A stretch of 64,000 nucleotides of DNA from Riptortus pedestris (Eukaryota > Arthropoda > Insecta > Hemiptera > Alydidae), in NCBI GenBank assembly GCA_019009955.1, contig CM032231.1:88070501-88134500 (forward strand). The letters are read 5' to 3'. Below are positions 27,701-42,900 of the stretch, piece after piece. The stretch's first letter is position 1. Every line of letters starts with the position of its first letter. The notes under the pieces are model-generated. The model was not told the origin of the DNA, did not search any database, and saw only the letters and a list, made by a program, of their open reading frames with translations. The translations under genes were made by a program, and so were the position numbers.

Positions 27701-30700
27701 ATATTGAATAACAGTAAATAATTAAATTTCGAACAAGATTAGTTATGTAACATATTTCGACTCAACGCATAATGACGGAGATATTTTGATTTTATCCCTT
27801 CTCTAAACCACCCCCCCTTCCTCCTCCACCTCCTCTTTGCCGATCATTCTCTTTGCAAGAAACGCTAAAATATCGAGTTTTCTTGAACTCGTAGAAATTA
27901 TCAATAGACGTTTGCAGAAATATTTCGAAAATCGCGTCATGTGTACAACCTCAAATAACTGATTTTACCTAAGGGAAATCTACTAAAACCCCATATCCTA
28001 GGTCTTACGGGAGACTTGAATATTTATGGAGGCTATACACGGACCTTACTCTACCTTGAACCTCTGGCCTTAGTGTAGATTGATTTGACCCTGTGTGACC
28101 TTGTAGAAAATATTATTTTAAGTAGTTGTGGGAACTAACTTAATCATCTCTAAAGTTATACCAAATAAAATACTTTTGAGTCCTTCAAGGTCTCAGAGCG
28201 TCCATGGTATTAGCATGTTCTAAAAAAAAAAAAAAAAAATTAAGATGAACATTCAAATTCCCTCTTTTAATCAGTAGATGCCTTTTAGAACAACTTTTAA
28301 TGTTTAGAATAATAAATGCCTTGGTCAGGTATTGTAACTAAGCATAGGTAAATTCTGGATCTTCCAAGTTAGCAAAGAGGGCGAGGTGCAACCAATCCAC
28401 TGTGGTCAGAATAATAAAAAAAAATCTTTCCCATTGATCTACTGAGCCAAAGAAAGGGACTGGAAGGAAAAGGAAGACGGATGAGCGTTTAGATCGCATG
28501 ATGATGAGATTATCTCTAGAAAATCGCTTCAAAACTGCTAAGGAAATATCTAGAGATCTAGCAGATAGCAATTTAGCACAAGTAAGTCGAGAAACAGTGG
28601 GCAGACGATTAAGAGAAAAAGGTTTATGGGCAAGAAAACCAGCAAAAAAACATTTCTTAACAAATAAATGAAACAATCTCGGCTAAATTTGCCAATAAAT
28701 TTTAAAACTTGGACATCTGATGACTGGAGGAAAGTAATGTTTTCAGATGAGAGTAAGTTCAACATCTTCAGTTCTGATAGTTCTCCATACGTTCGACGTC
28801 GGCCAAATGAAAGATTTGAAGAATCTTGTATTCTTGTTTTTCCTACTTTGGAATTGGCAAAATGAACTTCATAGAAGGTCCGGTTAATGCAGAAAAATAT
28901 AAGACAATTTTGGAAGAGAGTTTGATTCCCTCAATGAATGAATTCTCATCTTACACACTGCGGAGACTTAATTTTTCAAGATGATTCTGCTCCATGCCAT
29001 AGAGCCAAATCGGTAAGTTAATTATTTATTTATATAAAAAAATATGTTAGCTGTAAGATACATTATTTTCTATTGCCTTTACCATTGTGTTTTTGGATAG
29101 GTAAAGCAGTTTTTAACAGAAAACAAGATCTCAGCGCTACCATGGCCAGGCAATAGCCCAGATTTAAATCCCATTGAAAACTTGTGGATGATAATAAAGA
29201 AAAAAATTAATATTACGAAGCCTAAGGATAAAGATGAGTTGAAACAAGTAATCAAAAATGATTGGAATGAGGAGATTAGTGACGAAATAATAAAAAATTT
29301 GGTCGACAAAATGCCAAACAAGATCGCCTCAGTGATCAGGGCTAATGGTGGTTCAACAAAATACTAATTTATATTAATATTTCAATTAATGTATTTTTAA
29401 TGATTTTATACTATTTTTCTAAATAAATTCATATGATTATGTAAAAAAACTTTTTTTTTCTTAAATTACTCATTAAGGCTAAAGATTTAATTTATTATTT
29501 TATGAATATTATAAATTTCTTATTTGGGTTTTAATCATTTTTTATGGCTAATAGCATACTATTTTCTTTTACAATAAATTTAAAAATTATCAAAAGTCAA
29601 GAACAATATTGGTTCAAAGAGATCATTCATTATTTTTAAGTGATGCAATTTCTATGACCACTACTGTATATACAGAGATACGTAGCTGGCGATAATAATC
29701 ATAAGGGTAAAAATACGTAGTCCATATTCCTAAATGCACGACCATGTTTACTGATAACCAACACGTAACCAGAAAAAATACAAAGAAACAAGTCCGTTAT
29801 TATTTAAAATATAGAAAACATGTATATATCAAAATTTATAAAACCTTTCATTTGCAATACGATTGATTGGCTCTATACAAGTTTTCAATCTGACGTACAA
29901 CACCCGAGATATTTCAAATTTTTGAAATCCCCCTCTCACTGGTTCGATTTCAGCTAAATAAAATGATTACATATCGAATTTGGTGCCGATAAGTCCAAAA
30001 TTACAAACAGACCAAAATAACAGACAAGTGTATACCTAATATATACACACATTTAAACTTTGAATGGACATCATTTTCGACATCTCATCAGTAGGATCGA
30101 TGGGCATTTGGTCAAAAGTAAAAAAAAAAAAAAAATACGGTTGACAAAGAATGCTCATAGCACATGTTATATAGCTCATTTTATCGTTTGGCTCAAAACA
30201 TACAATCCTTACTCCCCATCCTGGCTATAAAAAACACCAACCTTAAGGGAAATCTGCTAAAAGGGGCATTAATAAATAATTTTTAAAAAATTGAATAGCT
30301 GAATCAAACCTATAGCAAATATAGTGAGTCCATACGGAAATTATGAAATATACCTACTTCATAACTCTAACAGTTTATATTAGTTGGTGATGAGGAAAGT
30401 TAGGAACCATTGGAGTATCCAGGGCCTAAATGGAAACAATAGTCATTGTTCATGGACCGTTATCATTATTTCACACGTGGATAGAATTAGCCTTTAGGAC
30501 AAGAAATATTTTAAAACACCTTTACTGAGCAATTGATTTATTATGGAGTTGAACTTTATGTCATTTAAAATGCATAAAACACGTCCACAGATTTCATTAA
30601 GTAACTATAAAACCAAGACAATTAATTGATTGTAGGTAAATAGAAACAGGTGCCTAATCAAATAGATTTAGTAATTTTCACTTCTGTCTATCAAGCGAAC

Positions 30701-33607
30701 TTAGTGGCTTAATATGTCGAGTTCCACTTATTAGGCTTTCAATTCAACTCTTCCACCAAGTGGAAATCTGCTTAGTTTACGCATCTCTCGTGTGATGGAC
30801 TTTTATTTTATAAACAGAGTGGGAATAAGAATTTTATTTAGGGATCTATGTTGCAGTAAGTTAAATGGACAGACAAGAAAAATACTGGTGTGGGTATTGG
30901 GAATTACTTGAGTCATCATCAACGTCATAAAATGACTCCAGACCGAATGGGGCTGAAGACAGCTGACAAGGCTACTGAGCAAAGGCCTAGTGACGTTAGC
31001 AGAGTTCCGACAGTCCGAAAATAAAGCAATTCCTACTCAAGGCATGTCAATGGGTGCGGTCATCCTGTAGTACGCCATGTAAGTCCGAATTGCCTGATCG
31101 GCCTTGCACCTGCCCCGCGGTCAAACACTCATGCTCTCTCCTTTTCATTAGACAAGTCGCTAAAGCCGAGCTACGTAAGTAGTCCGATTCCTGAATCGTT
31201 TTCATCATTTTAGGGAACATGACAAAAAGAAGACATTAAATTAAACAAACTTTGGTTAGAGCGAAAACTTATGTACCCGACTTTGAAAGTAACTAGAAAT
31301 AAGTACGTGTGCCAAGTATTGACTTCCTACTTTAAGCTTTATACCCTTGCCATTGTGTCGCCGTTTGTACGTCTGTCACAGTTCTAATATCTTTGGAACG
31401 AGTTGACGTAAATCCATTAGGCATGCATCTCTGCATCGTCATTATCAATAGTCACCTATACCAATCATTTTACTTCTTTGGAATATAAACAGATATGACA
31501 GCATAAGAACTACTGTTACTCTTGATTGTAACACATTAAAATAGAGCCTGGCAATGAATTTTCTATTGACATAAACCTTCCTAAATAGATGAGATAAAGA
31601 TAGATATATAATTTCGGTATTTTTCTATATCTGTCCCTATAGGGCATATTTTTTAGGAACTCTCATAGCTATTGAAAAATGATAAATATATTTTGGCTCC
31701 ACTATTTAATTCAGTTATTAAGAACTAATAAAAAAAAAATCACTTATCAATTTGCCACGAATTCCGCTTTCTTCAGAGTATTATAAGGTGACAGAGATCA
31801 ATTTTACTAAAGACTCACATTATGGTATGCCTTCCTCCTCAAACTTCAAAAACGTTATCGTTATTCCCCACATTTTGTTTATACTACAAAGAGATTAACC
31901 CGAGACCCTGTTGTACCCTATCTTTGATACCTCTTCCTATTCGTTCATATTGGTTTTCTCTTTCTAATATCTCTAGTGGCTGCAGTTTATCTTTAGCAAA
32001 AGTAGGTATTGGGGTTGACCACATGAAAACATTGCACAAAAGACAAAGGTTTTGGGAAGTAGCATTTAGAAAAATATATAATCTGAGGCCCAAAATTCAA
32101 AGAGAAGACATCTTAGAAAAACGATGAGTAAGATACGGAGGAATATACATATACTTTCCCTTCTACTGAACGACGTGCTATTTTAAGAGATTCATTAAAT
32201 AACATCCTAAAATCCAACCCCGGCTAGAAAAGGGTGGTAACCTGTAGATAACCCGTTCCAATTAGCCTGAGTTGCAAAAAGTGGACGTTAATAAATAATA
32301 ATAATAATATTTTAAGAGAGCTTTGTAAGAAGTAAGTAGAACGTGTAACGTGGGTTACCCGACAAAGAGCGGCCGGGCGTTCTGTGAAAATATAGTGTTT
32401 GTGTCGTTAAAATGTTGTTGAATCAATTCTAATATAAATGGCGGAAGCTGGTTTTTTATTATGTATATTTTTTTAGGTGATTTTTTAGTAGTTGAACTAG
32501 GGGCTAGAGGTCTCTATTGTTTTTGAACGTTTACAAAAATACAAACATATTTTAATGGACCTAATGCTAGTTATACCATATGGTAAAATCGATAGGCATT
32601 AGAATATATTGGAATGAGTATATCCTCAATAGAAGAGTGAATGCACGAAATTGAGCGAGTAACGATTGTTGATGCCCAAAAGCACAAGATGGAAAATTTA
32701 TCTAGGTCTGGGGTATTTCCATGGAGCTTACGGAAATAGAGTTAGTCCCTAATCAAGAGAAATCATGACCAAATAGTCTACTACGTCAAGGAATATAAAC
32801 GATTACACTGTTCTCGGTTATCGGTACCTCAATTTTACATTGTAACCTAATATCACACGCCAACATTGTACTATCCAATTGCATGAGAATACCACGTTCA
32901 CTAATTTGTGGTCATCTGACCAAAACCTGTAATTTTTGCTAGTATTATGCACTCCGCGTTTAATCTTTCTACTGCAATGTCTTATGCAATATAAATTATG
33001 GCCAACGTTTCATTCAATGCCTCTGAATTTAAGTAGTCTATTGCAAACTTGACAAGAATATAACATCAAGCCCTTTAGTCATAATTTCATTCACGTTTGT
33101 ACCAATTATAGCTGCATTCCAAAACTGTTGAAATTACATAAGAGGTCTAGTAATTTATTACAGAAATTATTAAGTTGATAATAATAGACCATAATTAGAG
33201 TGTTATCCAACGATAAAAAGTGTATTATTAATAGATTTTCCTTAAGGAAAATCAATAATTGAGGATGTACTCATCATGACGTGGTTATTGATCAAGTTCT
33301 TCAAATGTTTTTTTTTTTGAGAACTGAAAAGATGTATTGAAGCAACCTTCCCTGTAAACGGGAGCTAAGTGCGTCTAAATATTTCGTTAAACGGATTTGT
33401 GCAGTAGACTCCACCTGCATTGAACGACCAGTGTCTAGACGGTGATAGCAAACTGGTGAGCCAAATTTAGTAGCTGTTTCTCAAGTGAAATCAGCTATGG
33501 AGGTTATACTCATAGAGGGAATTTCAACAAATTTCTTCTAATGCCCATCGATCCTACCCAGGACGTGGCACTCAAAACTACACACACACACACACACCCA
33601 TATATAT

Positions 33608-33661
<54 letters not shown>

Positions 33662-33882
33662 AAGATATGGTTATTTGTTGAGGCTTGTGGTCAATGGTGG
33701 TATAAGAAGCTTTATTTTAAACCAATATTTTAATTTAATTATAATTTTATTTTCTCTTCCTCAAAATATTGTCCAAGACTGAAGCTTCTTTCATAAACAT
33801 TGAACACAAGCCTCAATAATCCGCCTCATCGTCTATAATATATAACCTGGTCGAAAGCATTTGTACAATTTCATATGCAAAG

Positions 33883-33928
<46 letters not shown>

Positions 33929-36900
33929 TAGCTAAGGTACCCGGCGATGCCCGGGAAATCATTTTTGACTGACTAATGATGGTATTTTGATAGTAAGACT
34001 TCAATGTGTACAATTACACTTCCCTCCACGACGTATTGATTTTCCGAAATAGCCAACCCTGAAGGGTAACTTTTGGGGATTAATAGAATAGAAATTTTAT
34101 TTTTGAAGGATAAATGAAAATGTGTTCCTAATCTATCCCTCTACACTTTTTGACTCGCCGTTTTTCAATAATTCAAACCATAATCATGGGTAGCATTTAT
34201 TACAATTAAATATCATCTATAATAAACATATTTCCTTTCAAAAGCCAATCCGAGCTCACATAGTTTAGGCAAAGTTTTGCACGTAAGATTATATTTGTAT
34301 TAGTGAATCTCACTGGAAATCACTTCCAGTAATGCCAGACGGGAAATAAGTAAACTCCTTAACGTGTAAGGCTCCCGTCATCTTCCGCTCCCGCATGAGA
34401 CTTCTCAACATTCTTCTACTTATATTATTGATGCAAAACATTATTTTATAATTTATCTACCCGATGGAATTAAATAATAGTGGCACCCTGAAAATATCAT
34501 ATCGAGTTTAAACGCATATTGTTTTTTGTCATAATGACATTACCATTAACGTTTAATTGTTATTATATTAAATATTTGTTTCAATAACATCAAGGTAGGT
34601 TATGCAAATTAAATAATGGAAATGCTCTTATAGTTTATATTTTTATTGGAAATAAATAACTAAGTTATTAGGAGGGGGTGACGAAGATTTATTACCTGAC
34701 TAATCCGAATCATACTTTGAACTATCATATAAAACATAACATCATTTGTCATAATATTGCTTTATTAAAACCCCTTAAATAAGTACTAATATTATTGACT
34801 CCCGTTTAGCATATATCCCGTGTTTACTTCATTTTACGACAAAAGTGAATGCGCACAAAAGTTACTCTAAATAACAAAGTAAACAACTTTTGCTATGTGC
34901 ACGTTTGTCGAAAAACCAATAGGAAACGAAAAATCACTACTGTTAATTTCAGGCCTCCCTTACAAACCCCACTCCTGCTCGTCCCTAGAAATGTTGGTAT
35001 GGCCTATGATAATTAGGGCGTCAACACTAATATACATACCGAGTTTTATTTAGTTCGGTTGAGTCTTTTGAGCCCAATAAAATTAATGACTCCCGCTATA
35101 ATTTTTAGCTTATAACTCATTTATACTTCGGTATACGACAAAAATGTATATAACAAAAGTTACTCTAAATAACAAAATAAACAACTTTTGTTATGTTCAT
35201 ATTTGCCGAAAACCCAATAAGAAACGAAATATCGCTATTTTTAATTTCTGGCTTCCCTTATAACCCCCACTCCTGCCCGTCCCTAGAAATGTTGGTACGG
35301 CTTATTATAATGAAGGCGTTAGTGCTAAACCACATACCGAGTTTTATTTAGTTCGGTTGAGTCTTTTGTGCCAAATAAAATTGTTCACTTCCCCTATAGG
35401 TTTTAGTCTATATCTAGTTTATAATTCGGTATACGAAAAACGTGTATATAACAAAAGTTACTCTAAATAACAAAATAAATAACATTTGTTATGTGCATAT
35501 TTGCCGAAAAACCAATAGGAAAAGAAATATCGCTATTTTTAATTTCAGGCCTCCCTTACAACCCCTCTCCTGTTCGTCTCAGAGAATATTAATATAGCCT
35601 AAAGTCTAAGTTGGGCTAGTAGTAATATACATACCAAGTCTCATAAAATTCGGTTCAGCCGTTTATGCGTGAAAAGGTAACAAACAAACAGACACCAAAG
35701 AAACAAAATGCAGTTATGGTGTCTATGACATGTGAAACGAAAAGTTATCGTGAAATTTCGCGAAAAAAATCAATGTACAGACAGAGGTTACAATTTTATA
35801 TATATATAGATATATAGAGTGACTCTTAACACTCGAGCGGCTACAGTTTTTGTTTGACCGTTACCAAACTTAATATTTAAAGTTCTATGTAAATTTCCTA
35901 CTTCTTTACTCAGTGTTTTTACATATAAAAAAGAAATTATATAATTTGTGATTACTCAAATAAAGATATAATATAAAATTCACTCAATATAATCACCCAC
36001 AATATGGGAGTTCCTACTCCATGGTGGTCTTAAAAAGTATTATAAATGAGTAGCGGCGCATGGCACCCTGTAAATGGGTTCACACATTAAAATATAAATT
36101 TATTTCAAATTGGAATAATAATCAAAGGTACAGCAAAAGTCGCCTGGATAAAAGAAAACGCTCTGCCTCTTGCCTCGAGGCGTCCTCAACCAACGCCGTC
36201 TATTCCTTGTCCATATTCTACATTTGAGAACTTGGTCATGCTCTCTAGAACCCTCTACGAACTAGGATAGTAATACACACCGCTCTGGCATAGTAAACTA
36301 CGAATGTTTCGAGTCGTGTTTAATATCGCCAGTTGTTGGCTTCTCTAAGATGGATTCCTAAGAGATCTTCAGGTCGCTACTTTCCGCTTGACCCCTGAAG
36401 GTCAATGTACTCATTATACACTATGGGGTAAGTTATTCTGGCATGCCTGATACTCGTAAACAACATCCACACTTATGTGGTGGATCACCATCGGCCATAG
36501 TCAGTACGATCTTATAGTCAATCAGATAAACCACACTGCCACGTTGGGTTTCTTACGTCATGGTGCAGTGCCTTGCCGATGAGCATGCAAGCAGAAGAAA
36601 CATCAACGGTGACATGTCCTCAGATAGTTTCTACCAAGTTCAGAGGTAGATCTCTCCCAAAACCCCAAGGCACACCTATAATTTCCCAAAACGCTCCTCA
36701 GTGACGATAATAGGGTTACTCGAAAATTGATCTTGAAAATGACGAATCTTCTTGTAAATTCAATTTCCATTAATGGTGATATTTCATTTTGATAGTATTC
36801 AGTCTTCAATAATCCCCTCTTCTGCACATGGGATGTTCTCTTTGAGTAATTGAGACTCTAAACATCTCATATCTAGTAGGTATTTGGATTCTTATTTACA

Positions 36901-39900
36901 AAGACTTCCCACTACTTCATCCTACGGCAAAAATAGAGAATAGCTGTGAATTGAGATCGTCTGCACATCATATAACAGTTCGTGAGAAATCTGCTCAGAC
37001 ACTCACAAGCACGTAACCACGCACGAGCACACACGTAAATACGCGCGTGTGTGTGTGTGTACATTTCCCACAATGGAGATTTTAATTTATGAAGCCTTTC
37101 AGAACATTCCAATTCAAGCCATTTTCAAGTGCTGTGTTTCTTCAATGAGGTTTCCAACACTGGCTGAATGTATATATAAAAGCTTGCATGTAATTTTGGA
37201 CATTCATCATCTACTAAAACTCGTATAGAGAAAGTAATTCATAGTCCAGGTACGGTTTAGAACATCAAACCCCATTGTGAAAATATAGCTTGGCCCCTTG
37301 GTCTGGAAATGAAAACTTGCGATATTAATGAAAATGGCAAAACTATCATCTCGTTTGCAGTTTCATCATGATGAGGGAATATGCTTGGCAGAGTGACAGG
37401 GGACGACGTGTGGATATTGGCAAGCAGGGACTTCTCACAAATGATAAGAGTACAAGGTCTTCGATAGAATCGGAAGTAAGTGACACCAATACCAAACACA
37501 GATCAGTATCGGCAGCGAGCAGGTTCATGAATATCAATGCCATGATGAATCAACCACAATGTCCACAGCAGAATCTGCCACGTTACTGAATGAACTTCAA
37601 GAATGAATATAAATATATAGTGGTATTCATTCTTATATAATAATTGCTAACATTATGCCTGATGCTTTGTTTAAAGTTGTATACTATCACCTTATGCTAA
37701 CGTTAAAGTTATTTCATTAATTTTTTATTGAATTCCGATGAGCCGAATTACTCAATTAAATAAACTAACGATAAGATAATGGAACGAAAAAATTAAGGAA
37801 GAAATATGAAAATAAAAAATGCTTAAGTAATTTAAAAATGAATAATCTGAAATTAGAAGTCTGGTTTTAGTGAATTTTGGCATATAAATGTGGGCAACCT
37901 TTAGTAAACAGTGAGTCCATGTGTTCTGTATTAAGTGTGTTTACAGTGAGTGAAGTGTTGGAGTAGTACTGGTGTCCAGTCCAGTGTCCAATTCTTAGTC
38001 GTGACATTACTACCTCATCTCCTCCTTTCATAACATCTCACTCAATTGAGTTAAAGTCACGTAGAGGCACTGTGAAGTCATTGCGGTTATGACTATAGTA
38101 TTTCGGTTAGTGGCTTATTTTGCTCGGCAGTCTACTGCTATACTTTTTTAGATGCTCAGGGACCGAAACACATTTTTTTTTTGGTTGTTACAAGGCCCAT
38201 ATATTTTTTAAATTGTATTACGATCGATTAGGGAGTAAATCTCAAGCCAATCATAGCCTCTTGTATATTAGTTTTACACCTAAATCTACAGGTGGGATAG
38301 ACAGTCTATTTCCGACCCGCCCCCCCCCCCCCAAAAAAAGAAACTAATTCCCTTAACATACATTCGTTAAAGGGTTTTCCTTTATTACAGTGTTCTCTGA
38401 AAAATAAAAATGACAAACAATATCTAACGTAAATTTGATTGGGGCCCAATATGATTGTATAACAGTATGAAATATCTATAAAAGTATGTCTATTGTATCA
38501 GCCAGGATGTGACTCAGTACATCTAATGAAAACATTTGAGTAACGCCATTAGAAACTCTTAGAGTCACGATGTATCTATCCATTTGCGACATTGTAAATT
38601 AATAAAAGTCTTTCGAAATTGCGTATGTGGAAATTAGCGAGGTTCTGCAAGAGAGTTTGTACCTCTTTGCTTTTGCGATATCCCGACATCCTAGGCTCTG
38701 AGGTTGGCCAACCTGCATTTAATAAAGGTCAGCCTTTAATAGATGCGTTGCAGCTTTCCTAACTAGAAACGCACATTGAATATGCATTAATGGCTTCATA
38801 AGTAGCACTTCTATAATACGGGTTTTAATGGTTAACATATACTAGAAACTATACCGAGTATGTGTGATTAATGCCCAAACGACTTTCAAAGAGTTCTATT
38901 TTTACATCGTTGTGTCAAAAGTAAGAGTAAAAAGCAGTAATCAGCTTTTTAAGCCAATTACTTACATTTCTCCGACCATTACCGCATATTATTGCATCGG
39001 CATGTCAGGTTAATACCTTTGTTATAATTTGGATTTGAAAATTGTTAAGAAACTAATGTTTGTGAACAATTTTCTTAGTAAATTTGGTTATATAATGGGT
39101 TTGATACATTATAAAGGAGATATAAATGATGGATTTATTCAAATACAAAATGGGGCCCCTAGAGTGTCAAAATATCACTGAAGACGCCACATCTCACATT
39201 TATTCATCCAAAACGTATAAAAGTTTGGTAACGATCAAGCAAAAATGACGAACCCTTCAGCGTTATATATTCTCAATTTTATATATATATTTTTTTTTTC
39301 TCTTCCCTGAATAAATAAATAATAATAATTATATTTTCTCTAAAATTTGAATGGACCTTATATGGATGTCCCCGTATGGAGATCGATGAACAGCTGGTTT
39401 GTTTTAATCCCAGCATGAATACATGTTCAATAGCTGATTTACCTTCGGGAAAATCTGCATTTTAAAAAAAAAAAGTCCGTCACGCAGGGGCTGCGTAAAC
39501 TAAGCAGATTTGCCCCGTGAAGTATAACAATAGATATTTAGTAATAGATAAATCTACATTCTGCTAACACAACACCACCTTGAATAAATGCAAACGGAAA
39601 TAAGAAATATTTCAGTCAATTTCAATAACCTGCCGACAGGAAGCGTTTGAAATGTAAACAACCAGATCTGCCAGCATCACACCGGAAAGAAAAACAATGA
39701 CTGAAATATATCAGAATATACCCTATTAATTTTATTGAGAACTATTTACTATATCCAGTACTGTAATTAATAATAAGTCAGAATAATCGTTATCTCATAC
39801 AATCAAATTTTAGTAATCCAAGACCTTAAGGCGGGGGGAAGGGGGTCACCAGAACATATTTGCATGTAACTCGTATAATAAAGGTCTCTTGAATACAATA

Positions 39901-42900
39901 TTCGGTATTTAAGCTTCCAATAATGTGGTTTATTATATAATAGAGTATTGTTTATGTAACATGAGTAGAAGTGGGGGTTTGCTGAAGGCTGAAACTGAAA
40001 AATGCAAATATCTCGGTTAATTTTCAAGATAGAGAATACATGTATATAACAATAATTATAGTAAATTGAATTTGCAATTAGACTGGTTCTATACAATATT
40101 TCGATCCGACGAAAAGTAACGGAGATATTTCGAATTTTCGAAAATCATCCCCTCTAAACCCCCCCTCCCCCTGGTCCGATTTCAGCCATTAATGAACTTA
40201 ATCTTTCTTTTTTACATAAAACGACTAAATATCGAGTTTCGTGACGATTAAACAATAATTGCGACCGCTAGAGCGGTAATATATAGATATACAGTTTTGA
40301 AGGGACCTCATTTTCGTCATCTCCTAGGTAGGATCGATAGACATTTGAAGAAAAATTTCGAAAATCGCGTCATGAGTACGACCCCAATAGCTGATTTCCC
40401 TTGAGGGAAATCTGCTAATAGATGGAAGCCAAAATCAAAAACGCTAGAAAGCCTTCTAGTAAATTGAAACTGGTTGAGAGACTGAATACAAGAATTTGGA
40501 AGAAAATACAGTGTTTAAAACTTCAACATAACTGAATTATATGTAGAGAAAATTATTTCAAAATCATATGAGGCGAGGCGAGTGAATAACTTGGGCAATA
40601 CTCTAGTAAATAACGAGTGTGAGAAATAGGTACTAGGAAAGAGGTTAGTTTCTTGACAGAGAGGCACAAGAAGTTGCCCAGGGTCATAGCAGCCAGAATG
40701 TGGCTCAACCTCTATGGACTGCCAGAGTGACGAAATAAGCCAACCAGCACAAATGTTATCTCTCACCTGTAATTATTTCGACAACTTCTTTACGCTCTTA
40801 TCAGCCTGATTATTGCTCCAACAGGCGTTTTTCTCTATTCATTGACAACACTGACAAAATGAAACACTATTGCCGTATTACTTGTCGTGAGTAATTTAAC
40901 TTTCGTTTCAGGCAACAACAAACCAACAGAAATGTCCGTTAAGCTGTGAGAGCAGGAGTAAACAAAGAAATAGATTTACGACGTATTAATTTTTTTTTTT
41001 AAATTTATGACTGAAAAATATGTTTTAAAACGGTTATTTTCATTACCAACTATTTAATAACCAGTCCAAGAAATTTTGTCACACAAGTTATGGAAAGGTT
41101 GGTGGTTGAACGAGTAAATTGTTCAATATTTATTTTCCATTGGAACCATAAAGATTGAATTAATCTATGTACAAAATCATCCCGTAATATTCACAAATGA
41201 CCATTTACGTTAATTTACAGTCATTAAGTCATTAAAACGGTGATGTAAAAAGTGTAATAGTTCCTATCTGTAAATGTGGTTTCTCATAGAAATAAATAGA
41301 CTGAATTAACGTAACCACTCCATATTTCCCCTTTATTGAACATCAAATTATATACATAAATTTAATCGTGAATGGGTGGAATGGCTATTGGCCGAATGTT
41401 AAAAAATTAACGGTTCAAATAAATGTTGTTTTCCTCCACATTTTAACGATTGCATCATCTTAATATTAGTAGGAAAAAGGTGATAAAATTCTACTTAGGC
41501 GTTCTACTGTAATACCATAGAAGTGTGTATGAGCTGGTGGCCAATGTTTGACATAAAACTGGTACTCCGTGGAGATATAATTTTTTATTATTTATCAACA
41601 TCCACTTTTTCCTACTAAGGCTAATTGAGATGGGTTATTTACAGATTACCACCCTTTTCTAGCCAGGGTGACACTAAGGATTTTATTTAATGAGTTAGTC
41701 ACTAAATAAACTACTAGTGCCAAAGGTAGAATCGAACTCGCCACTCTAAACTTACCATGTGAGATTAAGAGGCCAACAGTGTTTTTAGTAAACACTCAAT
41801 GCTGTCAATGGCAGGCGTGATACGGCGTTTTTCCTCTTCATAAATATACATACCATTTCACAATTTCCTAGAGGTATTGCAATGGAACACTACCAAATTC
41901 TATTTGACCACCAGAACTTGGAAGGCAGAATTTGGAACTGATAAATTTAAGCAATGTATTATGACTGAAAAAAAAAAACATTTTAAATACAATTTGTCTT
42001 TCAGGTTTCTTTGAAATGCACAAGTTAAAATATCGATTCAGGGCCGTGAAATATATTCTAAAAAAAATTCGATCTTTACATTTTCCTCATAAAATCCTTA
42101 TTAAAGACGATATTGACCCCTATTCCTGAAGGTGGTAGTGAAATATAAAATAGCGAATGTTAAGAATTTTCTCTTCCTTAGTACATATGCTAAAAATGTC
42201 TTAATTCCATTCATGTATTTTCATTAAAGTCTATCTGGGAGCCCAGAGGTTGGAATGGAAAACTTCGAAATTCATAATTGAGAATAATAAATAAGTTTTA
42301 GGGCCGTAATCGTTATGTTAAACACAATTGGATTTTTACATTTTCTTTATAATATTTGAGAGGCAACTAACCGAGGATACAATATAGGCTATTCGAGAAT
42401 TAAAAGTTTCAACTAGGAGGGGAGTGGGATTCTTGAACCACAAATAAATACATCAATACCTTCATTAATATTTGTTTTATAAAGAAAATGTAAAAATCCA
42501 GTTGTGTTTAGGTTAAATTATAATTAAGAGAGCATAAACACTTTAGGTGCATCATGTATTTAATTACACTAGAATATGGGAATTGGGTCTTAATTAAAAC
42601 GGCCTTCATAATTTAGTTTCATAAGAAATATTAATAAATTATTATCATACCTAAAGCATTAAATTGTCTAATTTACAATTGTTAGCTATATATATATATA
42701 TATAAAAAAAAAAAAAAAAAACATTTTCGCTTAAAAAAGGGTACTCAATAACCACATGGGAAATCTGCAGAAGTGTACAATCGAATTTATAAACGTTATC
42801 AGCAATTTATATTCAAGGACGTGGATTGCACTGAGTATTTACGAGTATTATAGCTAGCAATTAGAAGGTGTAATTTATCAAAAAAATAATGGGAAATAAT

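Noticed and set aside
28338..28765. Minus-strand frames over the Tc1-like pseudogene
   Set aside because: They are opposite-strand shadows of transposase sequence. The sense strand carries the HTH and catalytic motifs.
36050..36900. Possible retroelement coding remnant on the minus strand
   Set aside because: Several readable stretches exist (such as LPLNLVETI), but I could not match them to RT, protease or integrase motifs.
37257..37589. Overlapping open frames on both strands as a nested gene
   Set aside because: No family motif was recognised and the frames overlap each other. Kept only as a weak exon possibility.
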